A stretch of DNA of 64,000 bases from Tunturibacter empetritectus (GCF_040358985.1 NZ_CP132932.1:1240001-1304000); one strand, 5' to 3'. Shown: positions 1 to 9,050, numbered from the stretch's first letter. Made by a program: numbers and translations. The notes: generated from the sequence alone by a model not told the origin.

Positions 1-285
1 AAGGTGCCGCAGCGCAGTTCGAATTTGATGATTCCGTCGAACACGCTGCTGTTCCGGGCACAGGGTCTGCAGGTGGGAGTCGTTCGCGATGGACGCGTGC
101 AGCTGGTGCCAGTGACGATCAGCAAAGACATGGGCGCGAACGTTGAGATTGCCTCGGGGTTGACACCGAACGATGCCGTAATTCTGGATCCTTCCGACTC
201 GCTGGCGAGCGGCCAGGAGGTGCAGGTGAAGAGCCAGATGAATGAAAACGCAACGCAGATGGAAAAGAAAGAGGGGGCGCAGTGA
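1..285 (+). CDS. RND efflux periplasmic adaptor, C-terminal fragment
   Basis: The reading frame is already open at base 1, so this is the last 94 codons of a longer gene cut by the window edge. The fragment reads as the beta-barrel and membrane-proximal part of an HlyD/AcrA-type membrane fusion protein: an IPSNTLLF segment, then alternating short beta strands ending in GLTPNDAVILDPSDSLASG, followed by a charged Glu/Lys-rich tail. Such proteins sit in the periplasm and link an inner-membrane RND pump to an outer-membrane channel. The next gene, an outer-membrane efflux lipoprotein, starts inside the stop codon (GTGA overlap), which supports one transcript and one tripartite pump. The pump gene itself should lie upstream of the window. 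Substrate cannot be told. Confidence 0.85.
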   Translation, partial: KVPQRSSNLMIPSNTLLFRAQGLQVGVVRDGRVQLVPVTISKDMGANVEIASGLTPNDAVILDPSDSLASGQEVQVKSQMNENATQMEKKEGAQ

Positions 286-1736
286 CGCTACGACCAGGTG
301 CTCTGGCCAGTGCCGCTGTGTTCCTGCTTAGCGGATGCATGGTGGGGCCAAAGTATGTGAAGCCTTCGGTTCCCATGGCGCCTGACTATAAGGAAGCAGG
401 GCCGGATGCCTACAAGGAGAACTCGAGTTGGCAGGTGGCGCAGCCGTCCGATGCAGCACAGCGCGGAGAGTGGTGGACGATCTTTGGCGATGCGGAGCTG
501 AATGCCCTTGAGCCGCAGGTGGCGGAGAATAACCAGAGTCTCAAGGCAACGGATGCTCGTTTTCGCGAGGCCCGAGCTTTGATCCGCTTCAATCATGCGT
601 CGCTGTATCCGACCGTTGGTGTGGCGCCGACTGGCGGGGGCGAACGGGAATCGTCCAACCAGCCTTACTTCAATGTGAACAACGCCCAGGGAAATGGCGT
701 GGGTGTACTTCAACTGCCTGTGGATTTGAACTACGAATTCGATGTCTGGGGGCGTGTTCGGCGCACAGTGAGCGCTGCTCGCGAGGAGGCCCAGGCAAGC
801 GCGGGAGATCGGCAGACAGTAATGTTAAGCCTGCAGGCTGAGCTTGCGGTAGATTACTTCGAGGCCCGCAGCGCCGATGCCCAGGAGAAGCTGCTGAACG
901 ATACTGTGAAGGACTTCGAAGAGGCCTACCGGATTACAAAGAATCGTTTTGAGGGCGGCGTCGCTCCGAAGTCGGACGTCGATCAGGCGCAGACGCAGCT
1001 TGAGGCGGCGAAGGTGCTGTCGCGTGATATTACGCTACAGCGAGCACAGTTCGAGCATGCGATCGCGATTCTGCTGGGCAAGCCGCCGGCGTCGTTCGCG
1101 TTGCCGAACGCTCCTCTCGATGCGAGGCCGCCGGCGATTCCGCCAGGGCTGCCTTCGGAGCTGCTGGAAAGGCGTCCGGATATTGCCTCGGCAGAACGGC
1201 GGGTTGCCGAAGCGAATGACCGCATTGGCATTGCACGGGCTGCGTTTTATCCTACGATTTCGTTGAGCGGTACCGTCGGGGTGGAGGGGACCTCGTTTGC
1301 GAACCTGTTCGACCCGGCGAGTCTGCTGTGGTCGCTTGGGCCAATGCTGTCGCAGACGGTGTTTGACGCTGGACGTAGAGCCTCGGTGTCCGAACAGGCC
1401 AATGCGAGCTATGACGAGACGGTTGCGAACTATCGGCAGACGACTTTGACGGCGTTTCAACAGGTTGAAGATAATCTGGTCGCGCTTCGCGTTCTGAACC
1501 AGGAGGCAGGGCATCAACACCAAGCCACGATGGCGGCCCAGTCTGCGGCGCAGATATTCAACAATCGATACGTTGGCGGACTCGACACTTATCTGCAGGT
1601 GGTGACGGCCCAGACCACTGAGCTGAATAACGAGCGCAACGACATCGATATTATGCGCAGGCAGATGGATGCGAGCGTGCTCTTGATCAAGGCTCTGGGT
1701 GGCGGCTGGAACGTGACGCAGCTGCCGAAGTTGTAG
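282..1736 (+). CDS. NodT/OprM-family outer-membrane efflux lipoprotein
   Basis: 484 aa. An N-terminal hydrophobic stretch ends in a lipobox (LLSGC, Cys19), followed by MVGPKYVKP, a signature start of NodT-type RND outer-membrane factors. Two outer-membrane efflux repeats follow, roughly residues 70-260 and 285-475, including the ERRPDIASAERRVAEAN stretch typical of the second repeat. Length matches the family (about 460-500 aa). The protein would form the trimeric channel across the outer membrane and periplasm. The start is GTG overlapping the stop of the adaptor gene, which implies translational coupling. It ends 5 bp before the convergent sensor kinase gene. Specific substrate unknown. Confidence 0.92.
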   Translation: MTLRPGALASAAVFLLSGCMVGPKYVKPSVPMAPDYKEAGPDAYKENSSWQVAQPSDAAQRGEWWTIFGDAELNALEPQVAENNQSLKATDARFREARALIRFNHASLYPTVGVAPTGGGERESSNQPYFNVNNAQGNGVGVLQLPVDLNYEFDVWGRVRRTVSAAREEAQASAGDRQTVMLSLQAELAVDYFEARSADAQEKLLNDTVKDFEEAYRITKNRFEGGVAPKSDVDQAQTQLEAAKVLSRDITLQRAQFEHAIAILLGKPPASFALPNAPLDARPPAIPPGLPSELLERRPDIASAERRVAEANDRIGIARAAFYPTISLSGTVGVEGTSFANLFDPASLLWSLGPMLSQTVFDAGRRASVSEQANASYDETVANYRQTTLTAFQQVEDNLVALRVLNQEAGHQHQATMAAQSAAQIFNNRYVGGLDTYLQVVTAQTTELNNERNDIDIMRRQMDASVLLIKALGGGWNVTQLPKL

Positions 1737-1740
1737 CCCC

Positions 1741-3192
1741 TCAGCGGCCGGAGAGATTCAGCGGCAGGTAGAAGGAGAAGACTGAGCCTTGTGTGGGCTG
1801 GCTGGTGACCTCGATGGAGCCGCCGTGGGCTTCAACGATCGCCTTTGCGATGGCCAGCCCCATGCCTGTTCCCTGGACGCGATATCGCTGCCCCTGGCCG
1901 CGGTAGAACTTGTCGAAGATCATCATCTTTTCCAGGTCGTCGACTCCTGCACCACGGTCGGCGACGCTGGTGACGAGCTGGCCTCGGGAGACTTCGGCGC
2001 TGACGAAGATTGGACTTCCCTCGGTGGAATACTTTGCCGCGTTCTCTAACAGGTGCTGGAGCACTTTGGCGATGCGCTCGAGGTCCATCTGGACGGGAGG
2101 AAGAGTGTCGGGGAGGCGTAGTTCGAGGGGATGATTTTTGAGCGGCCCTTGAACAGCCTCGAGCGCGAGATCGACGGCCTCTCGCATGGAGTGCATACGT
2201 AGATCGAGCTTGATGTCGTTTGCATCGAGCTCCGCCATCTCCATTGCTTGGCCGACGAGCCGATCTAGTCGGGCGGCTTCCTCTTCGATGACCTGTAACA
2301 TCTCCCCACTTTGCTCGGCATCGAGGGAGGGCTCGCTACGAAGGGTTGTGACGGCAGCAGTGATGGAGGTGAGAGGTGTTCGGAGTTCGTGCGCAACAGA
2401 GTCCAACAAGGCATTGCGCAGTCGCTCGCTCTCGCGTGAGGCCTGGACTCGGGTCAGGGTTTCGACGGCGCCGGCGCGTTCGATCGCAATCGCCGCCAGG
2501 CCACAAACTGCATCGAGAGCCTCAGGGGAGGTCCTGTTGCCTGTGATTCCGACGGCGCCGATGGGGCGGGTTCCGAGGAGAATTGGGACGAGGGTGACGG
2601 CGCGTGCTTCGTCATAGCGATGATCGCGGGTGAAGGCTGCATCCCGCAGCTCGGAGGCGGTTACGTCCATGTAGTTGGGGCTCGAGCGATAGATGCGATC
2701 TTTCTCCCGAAGATAAACAGCGGCTCCGGTGAGGTTGAAGGTCGCGGCGATCATCTGTGGCAGGACGTTGAGGAGATCGATGACATTGCCGGTGACCAGC
2801 ATCTGTTGGCTGAACTCGTACAAGCGTTCTGCTTCGCGCTGGCGGCGGCGCGAGATCTTTGCTTCACGACGTGCGCGCTCGGCGAGCTGGCTGGCGACGA
2901 TTCCGGTTACCAGAAAGGCGAAGAGGGCGACCCAGTTTCGGCCATCCCCGACGGTAAAGGTGAGGACTGGAGGCAGGAAGAAGAAGTTGAAGGCTGCCGC
3001 CGAGAGGATGGACAGGTAGATCGAGTGGCGCAGGCCCCAGTTTGCGGCTACGAGAAGAATGCCAATCAGAAATGTCAGGGCTACCGTGGTTTCGTTGACA
3101 TGCAGCCGAAGAAAGTAGACGGCTACAATGACAGCTGCGCCGGCAGTGGAGATACTGTAGCGGACGATACTGCGTGTAAGCTTGCGCTGCAC
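1741..3192 (-). CDS. Sensor histidine kinase, KdpD C-terminal-half type (DUF4118-GAF-HisKA-HATPase)
   Basis: 483 aa. Four closely packed membrane helices at about residues 10-105 match the DUF4118 membrane domain of KdpD. A GAF-like domain spans about 130-240. The dimerisation helix carries the phospho-acceptor His268 in SVAHELRTPLTSI, and the ATPase domain has an N box (LLENAAKYS), a G1 box (DRGAGVD) and a G2 box (GTGMGLAI). This is the C-terminal half of a canonical about 900-aa KdpD. The missing N-terminal half (KdpD/Usp domains) is the adjacent gene on the opposite strand. Start is GTG with an AAGGAT motif about 12 bases upstream. It probably phosphorylates the KdpE-like regulator at 4361. 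No kdpFABC lies nearby, so a potassium role is inferred only from homology. Confidence 0.88.
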   Translation of the reverse strand: MQRKLTRSIVRYSISTAGAAVIVAVYFLRLHVNETTVALTFLIGILLVAANWGLRHSIYLSILSAAAFNFFFLPPVLTFTVGDGRNWVALFAFLVTGIVASQLAERARREAKISRRRQREAERLYEFSQQMLVTGNVIDLLNVLPQMIAATFNLTGAAVYLREKDRIYRSSPNYMDVTASELRDAAFTRDHRYDEARAVTLVPILLGTRPIGAVGITGNRTSPEALDAVCGLAAIAIERAGAVETLTRVQASRESERLRNALLDSVAHELRTPLTSITAAVTTLRSEPSLDAEQSGEMLQVIEEEAARLDRLVGQAMEMAELDANDIKLDLRMHSMREAVDLALEAVQGPLKNHPLELRLPDTLPPVQMDLERIAKVLQHLLENAAKYSTEGSPIFVSAEVSRGQLVTSVADRGAGVDDLEKMMIFDKFYRGQGQRYRVQGTGMGLAIAKAIVEAHGGSIEVTSQPTQGSVFSFYLPLNLSGR

Positions 3193-3209
3193 TGTCTTAT
3201 CTTATCCTT

Positions 3210-4364
3210 ATGGGCACTCGTGACAACTCGAATCCGGCGTTAAAGAGTCCGGAGGAATGGCTGGAGAAGGTCGCACCGGAGAAGATGCGGGGGACCTTCA
3301 AACTGTTCCTTGGCTATGCGCCGGGCGTCGGCAAGACCTACAGCATGCTGAGCGAGGCGATCCGGCGGCATCAGCGGGGTGAGGATATTGTCATCGGGGT
3401 AGTCGAGACGCATGGCAGACCGCGCACGGCGGAGTTGGCTGAGCAGCTGGAGCAGGTGCCACGTCGAAGGATCGAGTACAAGGGCGTGGTCTTTGAAGAG
3501 ATGGACCTCGACGGCATCCTGACTCGGCGACCGCAGATCGTTCTGATCGACGAACTGGCGCACAGCAATATCGAGGGCAGCAAACATCGCAAACGCTATG
3601 AGGATGTGCTGGACGTTCTGGCTGCAAACATTGACGTACTGGCGACGATGAACGTACAGCACATTGAGAGCGTTGCGCCAACAGTGCAGAGCGTCACGGG
3701 CGTGATGATTCGCGAGACCGTGCCGGATTGGCTGGTGCAGCGCGCGGATGAGATCGTCATGGCCGATCTGACACCTGAGGCTCTTCAGACCAGGATGCGG
3801 CGCGGAGATATCTATGGAACGGCGCGCGCGGAGAAGGCCCTGGCAAACTTCTTCCGCCGCGGCAACCTGATCGCGTTGCGCGAGCTCGCACTACAGCATG
3901 TGACCAAGGCGGTTGATCGCACGCTGACCGCTTACATGGACGCGAAACGTATCGAAGCACATTGGGCTGTCCGCGAGCGCGTTGCTGTGTGCATCAGCTC
4001 CAACAGCTCGTCGCAGATGCTGATTGCGCGGGGGGCGCGGGTAGCGGAGGGTGTTGGCGGCGAGTTGTTCGTCCTGCATGTTGACACCGAGGAAGACCTG
4101 GCTGACGACGAGAAGGCTACGCTTGCTGCCAATATGCAGTTCGCACGCAATCTCGACGCGCAGGTGTTCACGGTCAAAGGAAAGAGCATCGCGCACGCTG
4201 CTGCCAGTTTTGTCCGCGAGAAGCGCATCACCCACATTGTCTTCGGCCGGACCGCCGTCCACGGCTTTCGCAAATACCTCTATTACTGGGCGATTCAGCA
4301 TTTTTTGAAAGAGTCGCCGAATGTGGATGTCCACATCGTGACGCAACATCCGGAGCGTGAATGA
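3210..4364 (+). CDS. KdpD N-terminal domain protein (KdpD plus universal stress domain)
   Basis: 384 aa. Residues 26-235 form the KdpD cytoplasmic domain with a Walker A motif (GYAPGVGKT, 35-43) and a VLIDELAHSN Walker B-like segment; residues about 250-380 form a universal-stress (UspA-like) nucleotide-binding domain. The gene ends where a normal KdpD would enter its membrane domain, so it is a free-standing sensory half. It lies head-to-head with the kinase half, with only 17 bp between start codons, and is followed by the KdpE-like regulator with an ATGA overlap. No Shine-Dalgarno sequence precedes the ATG, so leaderless translation is possible. Likely role: cytoplasmic input module that acts on the separate kinase; that partnership is inferred. 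Confidence 0.87.
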   Translation: MGTRDNSNPALKSPEEWLEKVAPEKMRGTFKLFLGYAPGVGKTYSMLSEAIRRHQRGEDIVIGVVETHGRPRTAELAEQLEQVPRRRIEYKGVVFEEMDLDGILTRRPQIVLIDELAHSNIEGSKHRKRYEDVLDVLAANIDVLATMNVQHIESVAPTVQSVTGVMIRETVPDWLVQRADEIVMADLTPEALQTRMRRGDIYGTARAEKALANFFRRGNLIALRELALQHVTKAVDRTLTAYMDAKRIEAHWAVRERVAVCISSNSSSQMLIARGARVAEGVGGELFVLHVDTEEDLADDEKATLAANMQFARNLDAQVFTVKGKSIAHAAASFVREKRITHIVFGRTAVHGFRKYLYYWAIQHFLKESPNVDVHIVTQHPERE

Positions 4365-5077
4365 AACAGAACGTGCAGGACCAGCACGCAAAGATTCTTA
4401 TCGTGGACGACGAAGCACAGATCACCCGCGTCCTTCGCACGGCGCTTTCGACGCAAGGCTATTCGTTGCGCATCGCTGCGAATGGCGTGGAAGGAATGGA
4501 GGCTGTGCACGAGTGGAAGCCGGACCTCGTCGTCACCGATGTCTCCATGCCGGAGATGAATGGAATTGAGCTATGCCGCGAGATTCGCGCCGTATCCAAG
4601 GTTCCGATCATTGTTCTTTCGGTCCGCAATCAAGAGGCGGTGAAGATTGAAGCGCTCGACGCCGGTGCGGATGACTATGTGACGAAGCCATTCAGCATTC
4701 AGGAGCTGCAGGCTCGCGTCCGTGCACAGCTCCGCCGCAGTTCGGCCGCCGAGGCCGAGGCTCCGCAGATTATCTCGGCTGGTGATTTTTATATCGATAT
4801 TCCGCAGCACCGTGTGGTGGTTCGCGGGCAAGACACCCATCTGACGCCGAAACAGTTCGATCTGCTTGTGTGCCTGGCGCAGCATCCTGGGCAGGTGCTT
4901 ACGCATCGAGCGCTGCTCCACGCAGTGTGGGGAACGAACGCCGACCAGCCGGAGTATCTGCGCGTCAACATCGGTCAGTTGCGGAAGAAGATTGAACTGA
5001 CAGAGGAGCCTGCGTATATCGTGACGGAGCCTTGGATCGGCTATCGCTTTCGTCCCACCGGGAACGACGATTTCTGA
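4361..5077 (+). CDS. KdpE-like OmpR-family response regulator
   Basis: 238 aa. The receiver domain (about 11-125) has the acidic pair Asp16/Asp17, phospho-acceptor Asp60 in VVTDVSMPEMNG, and Lys109 in YVTKPF. The C-terminal winged-helix DNA-binding domain (about 140-235) carries LTPKQFDLLVCLAQHPGQ and ends in the usual WIGYRF segment. Sequence and context (4-bp overlap with the KdpD N-half gene) point to the KdpE branch of the OmpR family. It would be phosphorylated by the kinase encoded at 1741-3192 and act as a transcription factor. Its targets cannot be read here: no kdpFABC operon is in the window. Confidence 0.9.
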   Translation: MKQNVQDQHAKILIVDDEAQITRVLRTALSTQGYSLRIAANGVEGMEAVHEWKPDLVVTDVSMPEMNGIELCREIRAVSKVPIIVLSVRNQEAVKIEALDAGADDYVTKPFSIQELQARVRAQLRRSSAAEAEAPQIISAGDFYIDIPQHRVVVRGQDTHLTPKQFDLLVCLAQHPGQVLTHRALLHAVWGTNADQPEYLRVNIGQLRKKIELTEEPAYIVTEPWIGYRFRPTGNDDF

Positions 5078-5150
5078 TTTTTCTAATTGACCGAAGGTCT
5101 CCAGAAGAGCAATCTTTGACTCAGCCATAGGTCTGCTACGATCATTGCCA

Positions 5151-6785
5151 ATGGACTCGTTCAACTCTGTTCGTCGCGATCTACTTCGGCTGGGAGGTAT
5201 GGGATTGGCAGCAGCCGTAGCCGCTTCTCCTTCCAGATCCTTTGCTGCAAATCACCAGTCAGTTGGCGGGAGCGTCTTCGATATCCGCTCCTATGGAGCA
5301 GCCGGCGACGGCAAAACAGTCGATTCCCCTGCCATCAACAGAGCAATCGAAGCGGCAGCAGCGGCGGGCGGCGGCACAGTTTTTTTCCCGGCCGGAACAT
5401 GGCTTTGCTTCTCCGTTCGATTGAAGAGCTACGTGGAGCTCTACCTGGCCCAGGGTGCGATGATCGTTGCCGCTGACTCTCCGTTGCCTGGTGCATCGAC
5501 CGGATACAACGGCGGGACCTACGACGCCGCCGAACCCAACACTGCGTGGGAGGCGTACCAGGACTACGGTCACAATCACTGGCATAACTCGCTGCTCTGG
5601 GGCGAGTCGCTTACCAATGTCAGCATTACGGGGCCTGGCCTTATCTATGGCAAAGGCCTTAGCTTTGGAGGCACTCGGGAGGCTCGGGGCAACTATCCGG
5701 TATACGTAGCGGAACAGCCTGGGGTTGGCAATAAAGCGATCGCGTTGAAGAACTGCCGGAATGTCATCTTTCGGGATTTCTCCATTCTGAAGGGCGGTCA
5801 CTTCGGTCTGCTGCTTACGGGGGTCGACAACCTCACGATCGACAATCTAAAGATCGATACTGATCGAGACGGGATGGATCTTGATTGCTGTAAAAACGCT
5901 CGCGTCTCCAACTGCACGGTGAACTCGCCCTGGGACGATGGAATATGCCCGAAGAGCAGCTATGCCCTGGGTTACAGCCGGACTACCGAAGACGTCACGA
6001 TTACAAACTGCTACGTCACAGGCACCTATGAACTGGGAACGGTGCTTGACGGCAGCTTCAAGAAGTTCGGCCCTGAGGTTCGGGTTCCGCGCACTGGTCG
6101 AATCAAATGCGGAACGGAGTCCAATGGAGGATTCAAGAACATCACGATCTCCAACTGCGTGTTTGAGGGTTGCGATGGACTGGCGCTTGAGAGTGAAGAC
6201 GGTGCGCTGTGTGAAGACATCACGATCAGCAACATTACGATGCGCGACATCGTTACGTCGCCCTTGTTCCTGCGCCTGGGCGCCCGGCTTCGCGGCCCTA
6301 AAGAGAGCACCCAAGTCGGCAAGATGCAGCGAATCCTGATCAACAACGTGGTGAGCTCAAACGCGAACTCGAGGCTGTGCTCGATTCTCAGCGGCGTTCC
6401 CGATCATGCGATTCAGGACATCAAACTTTCAAACATCTATCAAGAGCACACGGGGGGAGCCTCCAGGGATGCTGTTGCCATACGGCCGCCCGAGTACGAA
6501 GAGAGATATCCGGACCCGGGCATGTTCGGACCGATGCCTGCGCAGGGGTTTTATCTTCGGCATATACGCAATCTTGAGATGAGCCACGTCGAGATTCGGC
6601 CCATCGAGCCCGATCCGCGACCAAGCTTTTTTCTGGAGAGTGTCAACCGTGCGGATTTTATTGCCGTCACAGCTCCCACCGATCGTCCGGCTTTCTATCT
6701 CGAAAAAGTTACCGATCTGCGCATCCTCCTGAGCAGAGCTGCCAAGGACATCCAGATGGAGAGCGCGGATAAGAAAAATTTATAA
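5151..6785 (+). CDS. Tat-exported glycoside hydrolase family 28 (polygalacturonase-like)
   Basis: 544 aa from the ATG at 5151 (an in-frame TTG lies two codons earlier). The N-terminus has twin arginines (SVRRDLLRLGG, Arg8-Arg9) and an Ala-rich hydrophobic stretch, a Tat signal. The body is a right-handed beta-helix opening with FDIRSYGAAGDGKTVD. GH28 landmarks are present: DTDRDGMD (about 236-243), WDDG (about 261-264) and GRIK (about 316-319). The usual GHG motif between the last two is not obvious, which suggests a rhamnogalacturonan-type or divergent substrate. The enzyme would hydrolyse pectic polymers in the periplasm or outside the cell, consistent with a plant-litter degrader. It is monocistronic, and the next gene converges 1 bp after its stop. 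Confidence 0.88.
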   Translation: MDSFNSVRRDLLRLGGMGLAAAVAASPSRSFAANHQSVGGSVFDIRSYGAAGDGKTVDSPAINRAIEAAAAAGGGTVFFPAGTWLCFSVRLKSYVELYLAQGAMIVAADSPLPGASTGYNGGTYDAAEPNTAWEAYQDYGHNHWHNSLLWGESLTNVSITGPGLIYGKGLSFGGTREARGNYPVYVAEQPGVGNKAIALKNCRNVIFRDFSILKGGHFGLLLTGVDNLTIDNLKIDTDRDGMDLDCCKNARVSNCTVNSPWDDGICPKSSYALGYSRTTEDVTITNCYVTGTYELGTVLDGSFKKFGPEVRVPRTGRIKCGTESNGGFKNITISNCVFEGCDGLALESEDGALCEDITISNITMRDIVTSPLFLRLGARLRGPKESTQVGKMQRILINNVVSSNANSRLCSILSGVPDHAIQDIKLSNIYQEHTGGASRDAVAIRPPEYEERYPDPGMFGPMPAQGFYLRHIRNLEMSHVEIRPIEPDPRPSFFLESVNRADFIAVTAPTDRPAFYLEKVTDLRILLSRAAKDIQMESADKKNL

Positions 6786-6786
6786 G

Positions 6787-7752
6787 CTATACCGTGCCAT
6801 GATGCCGAATGTCTTCACGTTTTAGGGGTGGCATAAGCAGCGAGACCGCCTGCGGCAAAAGTCGCGCTGACATTGGCAGATGTCCGATCCACTCGCCGTC
6901 GAGTTCTGCGTGAATGCGATGATTCTGCTCAAGTGGTGTGCAGCGAAACTCGGAGACTCGAACTTGTTCCAGCCATGGATTTTTTGCGTTGAGTGTAAGG
7001 TAGCTGAACGCAAACCAGGCCGGTAAGCCGATTCCGGCGGGCGGTTTCACTATCGAGAGAAGAAGCTTGTCGTCGGTTGGCGAGCTTTCCATTGCCAGAC
7101 TCCTGAATATGCCTCCAAGGTTCGGGACACGTGAGCAGATCACGCCAACTCCGCGCCGTTCCACCCACTCGGAAGATTCGTTGCTGCGATACTCCACACG
7201 AAACGCCGGAAACTTCCGCGTTAGGAAGAGCCGCAGGGAGTGGCCATAGTAGGCGCTGCGACCCAGCCTCGATCGTTTTCCTGCAAGAAGTCGATAGACG
7301 AGCGCACCGTCGGGGCCGGCCCCGGCCATGACGATGAAGAATTTTTTTTGTTCGGATCCGCTGGTGGCGTAGCAAGCCTCGCCGACCGAGATCGCACGAG
7401 GCTCACTGTTGAGCTGTTGTTGGAGGGCTCTCACAGGATCGAGCGCCAGCCCCAGATTGCGTGCAAAGACGTTTGCCGTGCCGAGAGGTACGACTCCAAG
7501 CGCGGCTGTTGTGCCCACGAGGCCCTGCAGAACCTCGTGCACAGTGCCATCGCCCCCGCAGGCGAAGACCGCATCGCTTCCGCTGGCCGCTGCGTCCGCC
7601 GCAAGGGACTGTGCCTCCCCAGCGGCCGTGGTCAAAAGTGCATTTGACTGCACACCAGCTCTTTCAAGCACCTGCAACAGGGCTGGGACCAGCGTTTGCA
7701 CAACTTTCCTTCTGCCCGCCGACGCGTTGACGATCAGAGTTGCTCGCTCCAC
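6787..7752 (-). CDS. Diacylglycerol/sphingosine kinase-family lipid kinase (YegS/DagK type)
   Basis: 321 aa, the usual size for the family. The N-terminus reads ATLIVNASAG, the ATP-binding GGDGT motif is at residues 66-70 (ACGGDGTVHEVLQGL), and PLGTANVFARNL follows at about 89-100. The C-terminal half has the beta-rich lipid-kinase fold ending in an ELDGEW segment. It would phosphorylate diacylglycerol or a related lipid at the inner membrane and recycle it toward phosphatidate. Convergent with the GH28 gene with no functional link seen. The exact lipid is not predictable. Confidence 0.88.
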   Translation of the reverse strand: MERATLIVNASAGRRKVVQTLVPALLQVLERAGVQSNALLTTAAGEAQSLAADAAASGSDAVFACGGDGTVHEVLQGLVGTTAALGVVPLGTANVFARNLGLALDPVRALQQQLNSEPRAISVGEACYATSGSEQKKFFIVMAGAGPDGALVYRLLAGKRSRLGRSAYYGHSLRLFLTRKFPAFRVEYRSNESSEWVERRGVGVICSRVPNLGGIFRSLAMESSPTDDKLLLSIVKPPAGIGLPAWFAFSYLTLNAKNPWLEQVRVSEFRCTPLEQNHRIHAELDGEWIGHLPMSARLLPQAVSLLMPPLKREDIRHHGTV

Positions 7753-7899
7753 ACTGCAAGACTCTCACATCTGTATTCCGAGGGGACAGAATTTGAGCTA
7801 TCGAGGCGCCCGCTTCGAAAGTGATTGTGCGAAAGCGCCTCTCCGTGATTTCATCGAGGCTGCAGCTGCGTTGCAGTCCTCGACACTCAGGAGCTTTGC

Positions 7900-8574
7900 A
7901 TGACCTATCAGGTTTCGCGCAATGGGCAGATGTATGGACCGTATACCCTCGAAGATCTTCAGCGCTACGTCGCTTCGGGAAACGTTCTGCCGACGGACAT
8001 GGCTAAGAGCGACGCGATGCCGGATTGGGTTCCTGTTGCCCAGCTCGTCGGCGCAGCGGTAGTGCCGACGGCAGCCGCCTACGCTGCTCCGGTTGCGTAT
8101 CCGCAGGCTGGCGGCGCATATCCAGATCCTCCGAATTTGAACTGGGTGCTCGAGTTGCTGCTGGGATTTCTAACCTGCACCTTCTTCGTAGTGGTGTGGA
8201 ACCTGGTAATCGCAGCATGGGCAAACAAGGTGCAGCCGGCGAGCAAAGCCCTGATGTTTTACATCATTGCCACGGTGCTGGTCGTGCTCAACCTTGGCGG
8301 GTCGTGGGGGGTTGTGATCTCGATGAGCCACCATCAGCAGCCGCACCAGAACTTTGTAGGAGGATTCATTGGAATTGCCTCTTGGGTCGCCCGCCTTATC
8401 GCTCGCTTTACGCTGCGCGATACGCTGGAACAGCACTTCAACAGCGCGGAGCCGCTTGGGCTGCGTCTGAACCCCGTCATGACCTTCTTCTTCGGCGGCA
8501 TTTACTTTCAGTACAAGCTCAACGAGATCAACCAGCTGAAACAGACGCTTCGATACCAGAACCTGCCGCGATGA
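7900..8574 (+). CDS. GYF_2-domain membrane protein (DUF4234-like)
   Basis: 224 aa. Residues about 3-50 form a GYF_2 (DUF4339) domain: YQVSRNGQMYGPYTLEDLQ, with SDAMPDWVPV closing it. A Pro/Ala-rich linker follows, then three or four hydrophobic segments starting at NWVLELLLGFLTCTFFVVVW, resembling DUF4234 proteins. A clear ribosome site (AGGAG) lies 7 bases before the ATG. The gene overlaps the following DUF2752 gene by 4 bp (ATGA), so the two products are probably made together at the membrane. GYF domains bind proline-rich peptides in eukaryotes; the bacterial version is generally of unknown function, and I do not assign one. Confidence 0.8.
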   Translation: MTYQVSRNGQMYGPYTLEDLQRYVASGNVLPTDMAKSDAMPDWVPVAQLVGAAVVPTAAAYAAPVAYPQAGGAYPDPPNLNWVLELLLGFLTCTFFVVVWNLVIAAWANKVQPASKALMFYIIATVLVVLNLGGSWGVVISMSHHQQPHQNFVGGFIGIASWVARLIARFTLRDTLEQHFNSAEPLGLRLNPVMTFFFGGIYFQYKLNEINQLKQTLRYQNLPR

Positions 8575-8984
8575 TCTGGCTGATTCGAGGCGACCGTGTC
8601 GCAGCAATCGTGCGCGCAGCTGCGCCGCTGGTGATTCTCGGGCCGTTCGCTGAGGTTCTGCATCGCTTTCCCCCAGCGCAGAACAACTTCTATCCACGAT
8701 GTCCTATTTATGAAGCTTTTCATTTAAAGTGTCCGGGGTGCGGAGCTACACGCGCGCTTGCTGCGCTGTTGCGGGGTCGTTTCGGCGAGGCGATGCATTT
8801 GAATGCGCTCGTGACGCTCCTGCTCCCTGTCGCCGCAGCTTATGGTTTTTATTGGTACGTACGCTTTGTGCGGCGCGGAGTCTACCGCGGACTGGTCGTT
8901 TCGCAGGAGGCTGTTTATGTCGCGCTTGCTGCGGCTTCAATATTTACGGTTCTTCGCAATCTTCCGCTGCAGCTATTCCAATAA
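8571..8984 (+). CDS. DUF2752 membrane protein
   Basis: 137 aa, read in a frame that also stays open upstream; the ATG at 8571 is chosen because it overlaps the upstream stop (ATGA) and gives a normal-length DUF2752 protein. The diagnostic motif CPGCGATRA is at residues 54-62, with an additional Cys44. Hydrophobic helices flank it at about 15-30, 75-95 and 110-130. The cysteine cluster looks metal- or redox-related, but no activity is established for the family. Coupled to the GYF_2 protein before it. Confidence 0.82.
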   Translation: MIWLIRGDRVAAIVRAAAPLVILGPFAEVLHRFPPAQNNFYPRCPIYEAFHLKCPGCGATRALAALLRGRFGEAMHLNALVTLLLPVAAAYGFYWYVRFVRRGVYRGLVVSQEAVYVALAAASIFTVLRNLPLQLFQ

Positions 8985-8995
8985 AAAGCAAACGA

Positions 8996-9014
8996 TCCCT
9001 GGGATTAGCAGGGA
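8996..9014. terminator. Small hairpin between convergent genes
   Basis: A 6-bp perfect stem (TCCCTG / CAGGGA) with a 7-base loop lies between the end of the DUF2752 gene and the end of the bactofilin gene. There is no T-run on either side, so its use as a terminator is only suggested by position. Confidence 0.3.
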
Positions 9015-9050
9015 CCGCTCGACTCAATAAGGAACGATGTCGACGAAGCG

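Noticed and set aside
1035..1523. 162-codon minus-strand frame inside the outer-membrane efflux gene
   Set aside because: Arg-rich shadow opposite a certain gene.
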